A DNA stretch of 64,000 nucleotides from Streptomyces tagetis (GCF_018069565.1 NZ_JAGPNL010000001.1:1178001-1242000); one strand, 5' to 3'. Numbered from the stretch's first letter, positions 50,208 through 59,219 are shown. Notes: generated by a model not told the origin, from the sequence alone. Numbers and translations are program-made.

Positions 50208-51224
50208 ATGGCCCCCGTGACCCGGAAGAACGTCCTGCGCGACCAGAAGTCACTGAACGACTACGTGCGCGGTGTGGGCCTGCTCAAGCAACGCCCCTCA
50301 GGCCGGTACACCAGCGAATTCAACATTCCCGGCCCCATGGAGCCGATCAGTCTCTACGACATCTTCGTCCTCTGGCACATCCTGACGGGCGACAGCGCGA
50401 TTCCGCCGGGCGGCGACCCGATGCGCCGCAATCAGGCCCACCGCGGGCCGACCTTCCTGCCGTGGCACCGGCGGATGCTCAACCTCTTCGAGGCGAACCT
50501 CCGGTTCGTGCTCAATGACTCCGCCTTCGCGCTGCCGTACTGGGACTGGACGGCGGACGGCGACAGCGGCTCGCCGTTCGACGCGCCGGTCTGGCGGCCC
50601 GGGTGCATGGGCGGGCAGGGCGACCCGGTGTCCAGCGGCCCGTTCGCCTTCCACGCGAACGACCCGAATACCTTCAGCGTCCACATCGAGACCGACGCCG
50701 CCGGGAACCCGTCCCAGCCCGACCGACCCCGGGGTCTGGTACGCGACTTCGGACGGAGCGAGCCGGACGGCTGGCCGACCCTGCCGACCAGCGGGGACAT
50801 GAAGGCCGCGCTCACCTACCGGCCGTCCGGTCCCCACCCCAAGCCGGAGGACGGGTACGACACCCTCACCTACGACGTCGACTCGGACGGCTTCCGCAGC
50901 CGGGTCGAGGGCTGGCTCCCGGCGTCACGCCCCTGGATGCACAACCAGGTCCACATGTGGGTGGGCGGCGACATGGTCCCGATGAGTTCCCCCAACGACC
51001 CGGTCTTCTACCTGCACCACTGCAACGTGGACCGGATCTGGGAGGCCCGGATCGAGCGCTACGACGGCCGTGTCTACGCACCGGACATGACCGCGCCGGC
51101 CGACCCGTACCTGGGCATCAGGATCGACGATCAGCTCGGGCCTCCCGCGGCCGCCGGCGACACGCCGAGACGGATGCTGGGGTGGGTCTCCAGCGAGCAC
51201 TACGTCTACGACACGCTGCCCTGA
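50208..51224 (+). CDS. Tyrosinase-like type-3 copper oxidase (MelC2/GriF family)
   Basis: A 338-residue enzyme with both copper sites: CuA His57 (FVLWHILTG), His78 and His87 (NQAHRGPTFLPWHRRM); CuB His245 and His249 (MHNQVHMWVGG) and His270/271 in FYLHHCNVDRIWE. It is longer than the usual Streptomyces MelC2 (about 273 residues) because of a larger insert between the sites (about residues 120-240). It may oxidise tyrosine, catechols or o-aminophenols, as the GriF/NspF group does. It has no signal peptide and depends on the upstream caddie for copper loading. Confidence 0.88.
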   Translation: MAPVTRKNVLRDQKSLNDYVRGVGLLKQRPSGRYTSEFNIPGPMEPISLYDIFVLWHILTGDSAIPPGGDPMRRNQAHRGPTFLPWHRRMLNLFEANLRFVLNDSAFALPYWDWTADGDSGSPFDAPVWRPGCMGGQGDPVSSGPFAFHANDPNTFSVHIETDAAGNPSQPDRPRGLVRDFGRSEPDGWPTLPTSGDMKAALTYRPSGPHPKPEDGYDTLTYDVDSDGFRSRVEGWLPASRPWMHNQVHMWVGGDMVPMSSPNDPVFYLHHCNVDRIWEARIERYDGRVYAPDMTAPADPYLGIRIDDQLGPPAAAGDTPRRMLGWVSSEHYVYDTLP

Positions 51225-51246
51225 GGCCGGCGAGCGCCACGGACCG

Positions 51247-51278
51247 GGGCCGGTTCCGGAGGATTCCGGAACCGGCCC
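51247..51278 (+). terminator. Hairpin terminator after the tyrosinase gene
   Basis: GGGCCGGTTCCGG (51247-51259) pairs perfectly with CCGGAACCGGCCC (51266-51278) around a 6-nt loop, 22 nt after the stop. The gene that converges from the right ends at 51387; nothing else is seen between. Confidence 0.85.
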
Positions 51279-51386
51279 ACGGTCGTTCCCGGGGCAGGGC
51301 GCCCCGCGCCCCGGCACCCCCGCGCCCCGGCGCCCGGGAGGGCGGTACGGAGGTCCGCCGCCGAGTCCGCCGACCCCGTCACCGCC

Positions 51387-53159
51387 TCACCGGAGGTCTG
51401 CCTCCGGCGCCGGGCCCGGTGCCGAGCCCGGGGCCGGTCCCGTGGCCGGGCCCGTCGCCGGGACCGTGGCGAGGGCCCAGAAGCGGGCGTACCGGCCGCC
51501 CTGCCGCAGGAGTTCGTCGTGGCTGCCGTGCTCCACGATCCGGCCGTGGTCCAGGAAGGCGACGCGGTGCGCGCGTTGGACCGTCCGCATCCGGTGCGCG
51601 ACCATGATCACCGTCCGGCCCGCCGTCAGCCGCTCGATGCCCTCGTGCACCGCCGCCTCGTTCCCCGGGTCCAGCGCGGAGGTCACCTCGTCGAGGAGGA
51701 CGACGGGGGCGTCCTTCAGCAACGCCCGTGCGATCGAGACCCGTTGGCGCTCACCTCCCGAGAGCCGGGCCCCGCCCTCCCCGACGTGGGCGGCCCAGCC
51801 GCCGGGCAGTCGCGCGATCACCTCGTCGAGGCGGGCCGCCGACGCCGCCGCCCGTACCTCCGCCTCGTCGGCGTCGGGACGGCCGAGCCGGATGTTCTCC
51901 TCGATCGTGCCGTCGAAGAGGAAGACGTCCTGGAAGACGATGGCCGTCCGGGCGAGCAGTGCTTCCGTGCTGATCGCGCGGACGTCGACACCGCCGAGGC
52001 GCACCGCGCCCGCGTCCACGTCGTGGAACCGGGCGAGCAACTGCAACAGGGTGCTCTTCCCCGCCCCCGACGGGCCGACCACGGCGAGCCGCCGGCCCTG
52101 CGGCACGGCGAGCGACAGGCGGTCGATCACGGTGCGGTCCCCGTGCCGGAAGGAGACCGAGTCGAACTCCAGGTCGTGGCGGGCCGGCAGGACCGGCTCC
52201 CCGGGCTCCGGCAGCGGTTCGGTGGCCAACAGCTCGTCGAGCCGAGCCAGTTCGAGCCGGGCCCCGCGCAGGCGTCCGGCGATCTCCGTGAGCGAGAGCA
52301 ACGGGTCCGCAGAGCGCGCGGCGAGCACCAGGAGCGCCAGGAGCTCCGCCGTGCCGATCCTCGCGCCGAGGGCGAGATGGGCACCGAGCACGAGCACCCC
52401 GGTGAACATCGCCTGCACCACGAGCGTCAGGGAGACCGCGCCCGGCAGCGCGGCCAGCGTCGCGCGCCGGGACGTGCGCCGGACCTCCCGCAGCGCGTCG
52501 TCGAGGAGGCGGAAGCGTTCGGTGGTCCGGCCGCCTGCCCGCAGGACCGGCTGGGCCTGGAGGTACTCGACGACGCGCCCGGTGGCTTCCTCGTCGTTGA
52601 CGTGCCGCTCCTCGTCGGCCGCGGCCGTCCAGCGCGCCGCCCACAACTGGACCACCGCCACCAGCGGTACGGCCGCCAGCGCGACGAGGCCCAGCCGCCA
52701 GTCGTACGCGAGCATCACCACGACGATCGTCAGGGGGGTGACCAGGGCGGAGACGAACGGGGCGAGCAGATGGGCGATCACCCCCATCGCCTGGAGGACG
52801 CCCTGCCCCGCCAGGGTGGACACCTCGCCCACACGGCCCGCGCTGAACCAGCCGAGGGGCAGCCGGGCCAGGTGATCGCCGAGCCGGTGGTACATGCCGC
52901 GCAGCAGCGCGGTCCCGGTACGGAACCCGGACAGGTCGCCGAGGAAGCGCAGTACCGCGTAGACCGCGACCGCCGCCCCGAAGGCGGCCAGCCAGGGCCG
53001 GGCGTCCTGCGGTGTGCCGCCGAACAGGGCCCGCAGCACGGGGACCAGCAGGGCGTAGGAGAGCCCCTCGACGACCGCGGTCGCCGTCATCAGGGCGAGG
53101 GTGCGGCGTACCGGCCCGGCGTGTTCGGTGCCGAGGACGCGCAGCAGCGTGCGGATCAT
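51387..53159 (-). CDS. Exporter-fold ABC half transporter (membrane-ATPase fusion), second of a pair
   Basis: A 590-residue type-IV ABC protein with six helices (about residues 15-310) fused to an ATPase. Walker A is GPSGAGKST, the signature LSGGERQRVS, Walker B VVLLDEVTSALD with the catalytic Glu, and the H-loop VAHRMRTVQRAH. A Pro/Gly-repeat tail (TGPATGPAPGSAPG) ends the protein. Its ATG overlaps the DtxR stop. With the partner at 53878 it forms a heterodimer of the YbtPQ/IrtAB or drug-exporter type. Those two roles cannot be separated by sequence, but linkage to a DtxR regulator favours metal or siderophore transport. Confidence 0.88.
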   Translation of the reverse strand: MIRTLLRVLGTEHAGPVRRTLALMTATAVVEGLSYALLVPVLRALFGGTPQDARPWLAAFGAAVAVYAVLRFLGDLSGFRTGTALLRGMYHRLGDHLARLPLGWFSAGRVGEVSTLAGQGVLQAMGVIAHLLAPFVSALVTPLTIVVVMLAYDWRLGLVALAAVPLVAVVQLWAARWTAAADEERHVNDEEATGRVVEYLQAQPVLRAGGRTTERFRLLDDALREVRRTSRRATLAALPGAVSLTLVVQAMFTGVLVLGAHLALGARIGTAELLALLVLAARSADPLLSLTEIAGRLRGARLELARLDELLATEPLPEPGEPVLPARHDLEFDSVSFRHGDRTVIDRLSLAVPQGRRLAVVGPSGAGKSTLLQLLARFHDVDAGAVRLGGVDVRAISTEALLARTAIVFQDVFLFDGTIEENIRLGRPDADEAEVRAAASAARLDEVIARLPGGWAAHVGEGGARLSGGERQRVSIARALLKDAPVVLLDEVTSALDPGNEAAVHEGIERLTAGRTVIMVAHRMRTVQRAHRVAFLDHGRIVEHGSHDELLRQGGRYARFWALATVPATGPATGPAPGSAPGPAPEADLR

Positions 53160-53881
53160 GCGAGGTCGCCTCCTCGTGGCGTTCCGGTCCGGGGTTCCAC
53201 GAAGATGTGGTCACCGAGTCCGTGGGGGATCGTGGCCGGCTCGTGGCCCCGCACGCGCACCGCGTTCTCGCCGGCCGTCACCGCGATCTCGTGACGGGGC
53301 CGGATGCCGGCGCGGGCGAGCCGCAGGAGGACCGAGGGGTCGTTCTGGAGGGGTTCGCCGATGCGGACGACCGTGACCGTGGTCTCCACCGGGGTGGCCG
53401 CGCCGGTCAGGGTCAGGACAGGGAAGGGGACAAGGGCAGGGCCGGGGCCGGTGCCGGTGCCGCCCCCGCCCTCCGTGGGGATGGGGCTGCCGTGCGGGCA
53501 GGTCGCGGGGTGGCCCAGGAGTTCCGTCAGCCGCCCCGCCACCGCGTCGGACATCACGTGCTGCCACCGGGATGCCTCGATGTGCACGTCCTCCCAGCGC
53601 AGCCCGATCACGTCGGCGAGGAAGCACTCGGCCAGGCGGTGCCTGCGCATCACGCGGACGGCCTGTCCGCGGCCCGGCCCGGTCAGCACCAGCCGCCGGT
53701 CACGCGCCACCAGCACCAGGCCGTCGCGCTGCATCCGGGCCACGGTCTGGGAGACGGTCGGCCCGCTCTGCCCGAGCCGTTCGGCGATCCGCGCGCGCAG
53801 CGGCACCACCCCGTCCTCCTCCAGTTCGACGATGGTCCGCAGGTACATCTCCGTCGGATCGACCAGCCCGTGCGCCCTCAT
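53156..53881 (-). CDS. DtxR/IdeR-family metalloregulator with altered ancillary metal site
   Basis: A 241-residue regulator closely matching DtxR in the DNA-binding region (EMYLRTIVELEEDGVVPLRA, then RIAERLGQSGPTVSQTVARM) and with a C-terminal FeoA/SH3-like domain. Residues matching metal site 1 are kept (His81, Glu85, His100). In site 2 the DtxR motif EACRWEHVMSD reads EASRWQHVMSD: Cys102 and Glu105 of DtxR are Ser104 and Gln107 here. A Gly/Thr/Pro-rich linker precedes the last domain. The gene overlaps both flanking ABC transporter genes by 4 nt, so it reports on the transporters' cargo, probably a metal or its chelate. Confidence 0.9.
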   Translation of the reverse strand: MRAHGLVDPTEMYLRTIVELEEDGVVPLRARIAERLGQSGPTVSQTVARMQRDGLVLVARDRRLVLTGPGRGQAVRVMRRHRLAECFLADVIGLRWEDVHIEASRWQHVMSDAVAGRLTELLGHPATCPHGSPIPTEGGGGTGTGPGPALVPFPVLTLTGAATPVETTVTVVRIGEPLQNDPSVLLRLARAGIRPRHEIAVTAGENAVRVRGHEPATIPHGLGDHIFVEPRTGTPRGGDLA

Positions 53882-55707
53882 GACCGTTCCCTTCGGCCGG
53901 GGTCCGTGCCGTCGGCCGGCGCCGGGCCATGTGCCTCCCAGAAGTGGGCGAACTCGCCGCCCCGGGCGAGCAGTTCGGCGGGCGGGCCCTGTTCGACGAC
54001 CACGCCGTCGGCCAGCATCACGGCGAGGTCCGCGTCGGCGACGGTCTCCCGCCGGTGGGCGATGACCAGGACCGTACGCTTCCCCTCCAGCGAGGACAGG
54101 GCCCGGCGGACGGCCAGTTCGGTCTCCGGGTCGGCGAAGGAGGTCGCCTCGTCGAGCACGAGGACGGGGGTGTCGGCGAGCAACGTCCGTGCGAGCGCGA
54201 TCCGCTGGGCCTCACCGCCGGAGAGCCCCGCGTCCTCCCCGATCACCGACGCGTAGCCGCGGGGGAGCCGGAGAATCCGTTCGTGGACCCCGGCCAGCCG
54301 GGCGGCGCGTACGACGGCGGCGTGGTCGGCGCGCGGCACCGCGAGCGCGATGTTCTCCGCGACCGACGCGCGCAGCAGCCGTACGTCCTGGAAGACGCAC
54401 GACACGGTCCGGTACAGCTCCGGGCCCGCCACCCGGCGCAGGTCGGCACCGCCGAGCAGCACGGAACCGCGCGTCGGGTCGGCGAACCGCAGCAGCAGCC
54501 GCGCCAGCGTCGACTTCCCGCTTCCGGAGGGTCCGACGAGCGCGGTGACGGTCCCCGGTTCGAGGACGAGGTCGACGCCGCGCAGCACCTCGCGTTCTCC
54601 GTCGTAGCGGAAGTGGACGTCGCGCAGTTCCACCCGGTGTCCGCGCGGGAGGTCCGGGCGCGCGGGCTGCGGCAGCGGGGGCACGGCGAGCACCTCGCGG
54701 ATGCGGCCGACCGCGCGCCCGGCGGCCTGGAGGTCGTCGAAGCCGTGGCCGAGCGCCGCCACGGGGGCGGTCAGGCCGAGGCCGAGCAGCAGGAAGGGCA
54801 GCAGATCGGCCGGGTCGAGTCCGCCGTCCGTGATGAGGACCGTGCCCGCGGTCAGCACGACGAGGAGGACGAACGGCGGTGAGAGCACCAGTTGCATGGC
54901 CGCCGCCGGGCGGGACAGACCGTGCACCCACCGGTCGAAGGTGGAGACGAAGGCGTCGGTGGCCGTGAGGAACCGGCGATGGGCGCGCGCGGACCCGCCG
55001 TACGCCTTCACCACCGAGATGCCCTGGACGAACTCGATGACGGAACCGGTGATCCGGCCCATGGCGGCGTCGAGTTCACGCTGCTCGCGCAGCCGCACCG
55101 GAGTCATCATCAGGGGGACCACCGCCACGGCGAGCGCGACCGGGGCCAGCGTGATCAGCGTGAGCCGCCAGTCGACGGCGAACAGGTACGCGAGCGACAC
55201 CAGCGGCACCACGAACGCGGAGACCAGCTCGCCCGGAGCGTGGGCGATGAACGGGTGGACGGCGCTCACGTCCTCGCCCACCAGCCGGGCCAGCTCGCCC
55301 GTCCGACGCCGGGAGAGCCAGTCGAGCGGCACTTGCCCGAGGCGCGCGGCCAGTTGACGGCGGAAGGAGAGCTGCACGCGGCCGTCGACCAGGTGCCCGA
55401 CGCCCTGCGAGGCGGCCGTGAGCACGAGCTGGACGAAGAGCCCGGCCGCGCCCACCGCCACCGTGGCCCAGACGTGGCCGCGGTCGGGCGGCCCCGGCGA
55501 CAGCAGCGTACGGCCCAGCTCGACCACCGCGAGGAGCGGTGCGAGCCCTGCCACGGCGCCGACGACCTGGAGGAGCACGACGAGCGCGAAGGGCCCGGCG
55601 TGGGGGCGGAGCAGTGGGGCCAGGCCCGGTCCCGGCGCGGCGGCGGAGCGGGGCGGTGAGGTGTCCTCGGCGTGCTGCCCCGCCGGTGCGGGGTCGGTGG
55701 TGGTCAT
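53878..55707 (-). CDS. Exporter-fold ABC half transporter (membrane-ATPase fusion), first of a pair
   Basis: A 609-residue type-IV ABC protein: a disordered N-terminus of about 30 residues, six helices, then an ATPase with Walker A GPSGSGKST, signature LSGGEAQRIA, Walker B VLVLDEATSFAD and H-loop VIAHRRETVADAD. The catalytic Glu and His are present, so both sites of the predicted heterodimer look functional. It is the first gene of a three-gene unit with DtxR and the second half transporter. The ATG follows AGAAGAGG. No iron box is visible in the 179 bp upstream. Confidence 0.88.
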   Translation of the reverse strand: MTTTDPAPAGQHAEDTSPPRSAAAPGPGLAPLLRPHAGPFALVVLLQVVGAVAGLAPLLAVVELGRTLLSPGPPDRGHVWATVAVGAAGLFVQLVLTAASQGVGHLVDGRVQLSFRRQLAARLGQVPLDWLSRRRTGELARLVGEDVSAVHPFIAHAPGELVSAFVVPLVSLAYLFAVDWRLTLITLAPVALAVAVVPLMMTPVRLREQRELDAAMGRITGSVIEFVQGISVVKAYGGSARAHRRFLTATDAFVSTFDRWVHGLSRPAAAMQLVLSPPFVLLVVLTAGTVLITDGGLDPADLLPFLLLGLGLTAPVAALGHGFDDLQAAGRAVGRIREVLAVPPLPQPARPDLPRGHRVELRDVHFRYDGEREVLRGVDLVLEPGTVTALVGPSGSGKSTLARLLLRFADPTRGSVLLGGADLRRVAGPELYRTVSCVFQDVRLLRASVAENIALAVPRADHAAVVRAARLAGVHERILRLPRGYASVIGEDAGLSGGEAQRIALARTLLADTPVLVLDEATSFADPETELAVRRALSSLEGKRTVLVIAHRRETVADADLAVMLADGVVVEQGPPAELLARGGEFAHFWEAHGPAPADGTDPGRRERS

Positions 55708-55886
55708 GGCCCTCTTCTCTCGTCCGGCTCGTCGTGCGCGGACACACCGGCGCTCACGCCGGGCGCGTCCGTCCGTCGGGGTCGGTCGCGCGGTGACCCG
55801 GGGGTCTCGGCTTCCTCGCGGGCACGGGGCCGGACGGCACGGTCACCGCCGCGGCGCCCGGCACGGGACCGGCCGGAGGGGGCCAC

Positions 55887-56783
55887 TCATTCCGCCAGGG
55901 CGCGGCGCAGCACGGCGCCGAGTTCCGTGAACTGCCGCTGGGAGACCTCGGCGGACAGGATCGCCAGCGACCCGTGGAACGTGCCCGGCCACTGGTGCAG
56001 CTCGACCGGGACGCCCGCCCGCAGCAGCCGCATCGCATAGGTGATGTCGACGTCGCGGTACGGGCAGAACTCGGCGCTGGCGATGAAGGCCGGAGGCAGA
56101 CCGGCCAGGTCGTCGGCGCGGGCCGGAGCGGCGTACGGCGTGGCCGTCGCGGAGCCCAGGCAGTGCCGCCACGCCGCCGCCGCGTGCTCGTGTCCGCCAC
56201 CGATCGTCTCGATCAGCGGCCCCGTCGACCACTTCTCCCGCCGGTCGTCCAATCCCGGCTGGTTGAGCAGTTGGAAGCAGATTGCCGGGCCGTTCTCGTC
56301 CCGGGCCCGAAGCGTCAGCGAGGCCGCGATGGCCGCACCGGCGCTGTGCCCCCCGACGGCGATCCGCTCCGGGTCGACGCCCAGTTCGGCGGCGTGCCCG
56401 GCCGCCCAGACCAGGACGGCGTACGCGTCGTCGAAGGCGGCCGGGAACGGGTGCTCGGGGGCGAGCCGGTAACCGACCGAGATCACCACCGCGCCGGAGA
56501 GCGCCGCGAGCCGGGCGGCCCACGGATGCTCGGTGTCCAGATCGCCCATGACCCACGATCCGCCGTGCAGCCAGACGATGGCGCCCCGCGCCTGGTGCGG
56601 GCGGTAGATCCGCACCGGCACGTCCGCACCGGCGGCCACGGTGCGGTCCTCGATCTCCAGTCCGGTGGTGTCCGGCTCCGGGGCGGCTGCGGCCCGCGCC
56701 GCGTAGTTCCCGCGATCGGCGACCGGATCGGTCAGGTCGGTGTGCGGGATGAGCGGGACGAATGCTTCGAGCTCGGGATTCAT
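55887..56783 (-). CDS. Alpha/beta hydrolase, HSL-type esterase
   Basis: A 298-residue hormone-sensitive-lipase-like esterase. The oxyanion motif is IVWLHGGSW, the nucleophile GGHSAGAAIAAS (Ser near residue 148), the acid lies in AEFCPYRDVDITYA, and the His is in GTFHGSLAI. There is no signal peptide, so it is cytosolic. The start may be three codons upstream (56792). It diverges from the PucR-type regulator across about 119 bp, suggesting that regulator may control it. The substrate is probably an acyl ester of a small molecule. Confidence 0.85.
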   Translation of the reverse strand: MNPELEAFVPLIPHTDLTDPVADRGNYAARAAAAPEPDTTGLEIEDRTVAAGADVPVRIYRPHQARGAIVWLHGGSWVMGDLDTEHPWAARLAALSGAVVISVGYRLAPEHPFPAAFDDAYAVLVWAAGHAAELGVDPERIAVGGHSAGAAIAASLTLRARDENGPAICFQLLNQPGLDDRREKWSTGPLIETIGGGHEHAAAAWRHCLGSATATPYAAPARADDLAGLPPAFIASAEFCPYRDVDITYAMRLLRAGVPVELHQWPGTFHGSLAILSAEVSQRQFTELGAVLRRALAE

Positions 56784-56902
56784 GCCGGTCATTCTCACGG
56801 CCCCGCGCGCCGGGACCATCCGCCAACTGTCGGTCATCCGCGGCGTATCGCGCGCCGGTCGGCGCCCTCCTGCCCGCGGCCTTTCGGCCTTATGCTCCTC
56901 GG

Positions 56903-57949
56903 ATGCAGGCAATGTCCGAACGGCTGTCGGACCTGGACTCCCACGTCCAGGGCGCGATCCGTGTCGTCACCTTCTACGACACCCTGATGCGCCGGCGGGT
57001 CGATCTGCCGGCGCTGGCCCGCTCCTCGGCGGGCCTCGCGGCGTGCGTCGTCGGAATCCGGCTGCACGGCACGGGCCGGGTCACCCGGCTCGGCCCCGAC
57101 GGGCGGGACGCCCCCGGGGAGGCACGGCCCCCGTCCAGCACGGCGCCGATCACCCTCGACGACGAGGAGATCGGCACCGTCTGGCTCGAACGCCCCGGAC
57201 GGCCCAGCCCGCTGGACGAGGTGCTCCTGGACCGGCTCGCCATCGCCGCCGCGGCCGTCGTCGAACGGTACGGACCGGCCCGTACCACCATGGCCGACCC
57301 CTCCCTCGTCGAACTGGTCGTCAGCTCCGGCAGCGACGAGGCGGCCCGTGCCAGGGCGCTCAGGCTCCTCGGGTTCTTCGCCGACCGGCCGGTCCACGTC
57401 GTCGCCGTGCACTCCCGCCTCCCCCTCGACCAGGTCTGCGCGCTGATCTGCCCGGCCCGTCCGGTGAAGGCGGCACCACTGGCCGACGTGGGCGTCATCC
57501 TGGCCACGACCGTGGACCGGGCCGCCTTCCCGGAAGGCGTACGGGCGGGCATCGGCGCGGCGGAGAGCCCCGACCGCTCCTGGCAGCAGGCCCGCACGGC
57601 GCTGCGCTTCACCACCCCGCGCCGGCCCGCCGTCCACTACGGCGACCTGGGGGCCCTGGCACTCCTGGCCCACGTGCCGCCGGACCTCGTGCGGGACAAC
57701 GCCGACGTCGCCGCGATCGGCCGCCTGGCCGAGAGCCGGGAGGACCTGGACACCCTGGACGCCTACTGCGCCACGGGCTCCCTGCGCCGGGCCGCCGAAC
57801 GCCTCCACCTGCACCACAGCAGCGTCGCCCGGCGCCTCGACCAGATCGGGAAGGCGCTCGGCTTCGACCTCACCGAACCCTCCGGACTCCTGCGCGCGGG
57901 TCTGGCCCTCACCGCCTGGCGCCTGCTCACGGACGACCGGCCGCGGTGA
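56903..57949 (+). CDS. PucR/CdaR-type transcriptional regulator
   Basis: A 348-residue regulator. The C-terminal helix-turn-helix is the PucR type (LDTLDAYCATGSLRRAAERL, then HLHHSSVARRLDQIGKALGF). The N-terminal 250 residues form a GAF-like sensory part without recognised ligand motifs. An ATG at 56912 is an alternative start; both have weak ribosome-binding sites and the transcript may be nearly leaderless. It diverges from the esterase gene, the most likely target, and converges on the TetR gene with a 27-bp gap. Confidence 0.8.
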   Translation: MQAMSERLSDLDSHVQGAIRVVTFYDTLMRRRVDLPALARSSAGLAACVVGIRLHGTGRVTRLGPDGRDAPGEARPPSSTAPITLDDEEIGTVWLERPGRPSPLDEVLLDRLAIAAAAVVERYGPARTTMADPSLVELVVSSGSDEAARARALRLLGFFADRPVHVVAVHSRLPLDQVCALICPARPVKAAPLADVGVILATTVDRAAFPEGVRAGIGAAESPDRSWQQARTALRFTTPRRPAVHYGDLGALALLAHVPPDLVRDNADVAAIGRLAESREDLDTLDAYCATGSLRRAAERLHLHHSSVARRLDQIGKALGFDLTEPSGLLRAGLALTAWRLLTDDRPR

Positions 57950-57976
57950 CCGGCGGCACGATCCGGAAGAAGGGCC

Positions 57977-58621
57977 CTACGGGCGGTCCGGCGCCGCCCG
58001 CCTCCTGATCCCGTCGAGCACGGTGCCGAGCATCCGGTCGAACTCCGCCGTCGAGCCGAAGTCGGTCATCAGGGGGGTGAGGGCGGCCATGGCCGGGTAC
58101 ACGGCGGCGTCGAACGCGGGCACGGCGCCGGGCTCCTCGATGGTGCGCGCCAGCAGGTGCCCGTTGAGGAAGCCGAACAGGACCATGGGCGCGTCCGCGA
58201 CGGCCTGGTCGGGCACTCCGGCCGCCCGCATGGCGGTGACCAGCCGTTCCAGGGCGGAGACGGCCACCGCCGAGGTCTGGGCGCGGGTCACCAGCAGCGG
58301 GAAGATCCTGGGGTGCCGGTAGGCCATCGCCCGGTACTCGTGCGCCGTCCGGCGGGCGATCTCCTCCCAGCCGGGGGACGTGTCGTCGTCCGGGACGGCC
58401 GCCACCTCGGCGAGCACCGCCTCGGAGACCGCGTCCAGCAACGCCGCCTTGCCCTTGACGTGGTGGTAGATCGACATCGGGTCGACGCCCAGTTCCTGCG
58501 CGAGCCGCCGTACGCCGAAGACCTCCAGGCCGTCGCGGTCGATCAGTGCGACGGCCGCGGCGGCGATCCGCCCCCGGTCGAGCCCCGCCGACACGCCCTG
58601 GGTGCGTCTGGCCACATCCAC
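57977..58621 (-). CDS. TetR-family transcriptional regulator
   Basis: A 214-residue TetR protein. DNA-binding segment: RGRIAAAAVALIDRDGLEVF and RRLAQELGVDPMSIYHHVKG, followed by a TetR_C-type ligand domain with RTAHEYRAMAYRHPRIFPLL. The ATG follows GGAGAGGGAG. It diverges from a small membrane-protein gene, and two operator-like repeats lie in the gap, so it most likely represses that gene and itself. Confidence 0.9.
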   Translation of the reverse strand: MDVARRTQGVSAGLDRGRIAAAAVALIDRDGLEVFGVRRLAQELGVDPMSIYHHVKGKAALLDAVSEAVLAEVAAVPDDDTSPGWEEIARRTAHEYRAMAYRHPRIFPLLVTRAQTSAVAVSALERLVTAMRAAGVPDQAVADAPMVLFGFLNGHLLARTIEEPGAVPAFDAAVYPAMAALTPLMTDFGSTAEFDRMLGTVLDGIRRRAAPDRP

Positions 58622-58647
58622 TCCCTCTCCGCAGCCTGCTCCTTGTC

Positions 58648-58700
58648 AAACCTACAGTGTAGAAACTACCGTACGAAGCGTAAACCTACGGCTTAGGTTT
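58648..58700. promoter_or_regulatory. Paired TetR operators in front of the small membrane-protein gene
   Basis: AAACCTACAGTGTAGAAAC (58648-58666) and AAACCTACGGCTTAGGTTT (58682-58700) share the pattern AAACCTAC-N-G-NN-TAG and are 34 bp apart. The first contains the palindrome CTACA-G-TGTAG. The second has arms AAACCTA and TAGGTTT with a 5-nt centre. Both lie between the divergent TetR and membrane-protein genes. Confidence 0.75.
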
Positions 58701-58769
58701 CGGCTGTGGGTCCGCGCGTCCAGTGCTCCCGCCTCCCTCACCGGCCGAGGCGACAAGGAAAGGTTTCCG

Positions 58770-59219
58770 ATGACGGACTCTCGTCAGGATCGACGGGTCG
58801 TCGCGGCGGTGTACGCGGGCCTCGTGCTCACCGGCATCGTGACGATCGCCCCGTACGCCGACCGTGCCACCACCCATCTGCTGGCCGACCACATCCGGGC
58901 CGGGTATCCCGCGTACGGCCAGGCGCGGGTCGACTCGGCCGTCACCACCTATCTGGTCCTGCTCTCCGTGGTGGGGGCGCTCGGCGTCCTCGCCTGGCTC
59001 GGTACGGCGTGGGCCGTCCGCGCGGGCAAGCCGTGGGCCCGGCCCGCCGCGACCGTCCTGTTCGTGCTCGGCCTGAGCGTCGCGCTGACGGGGCTGCTCA
59101 CCAAGGACACGTCCGGCGACACCGGCCTGCCGGCGGCCCTGGGCTGGGCCGGGATGGCTCCCTGCCTGGCCGGCGCGGTGGTGCTCGCGCTGCTGTGGCG
59201 AAGGCCGCGGGCCGTGTGA
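58770..59219 (+). CDS. Small four-helix integral membrane protein
   Basis: A 149-residue protein with four predicted membrane helices (about residues 9-30, 58-85, 92-112, 122-144) and no enzyme motif. The extracytoplasmic stretch [20 protein letters not shown] after helix 1 is conserved-looking. The ATG follows AAGGAAAGG. Regulation by the divergent TetR protein suggests it is induced by a small molecule; it may be an accessory membrane factor or a minimal efflux-related protein. I do not recognise the family with certainty. Confidence 0.75.
   Translation: MTDSRQDRRVVAAVYAGLVLTGIVTIAPYADRATTHLLADHIRAGYPAYGQARVDSAVTTYLVLLSVVGALGVLAWLGTAWAVRAGKPWARPAATVLFVLGLSVALTGLLTKDTSGDTGLPAALGWAGMAPCLAGAVVLALLWRRPRAV

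Noticed and set aside
43524..55707. Siderophore or antibiotic biosynthetic gene cluster
   Set aside because: No NRPS, PKS, IucA/C-type synthetase or tailoring enzyme set was found. Only uptake, regulation and a tyrosinase pair are present.
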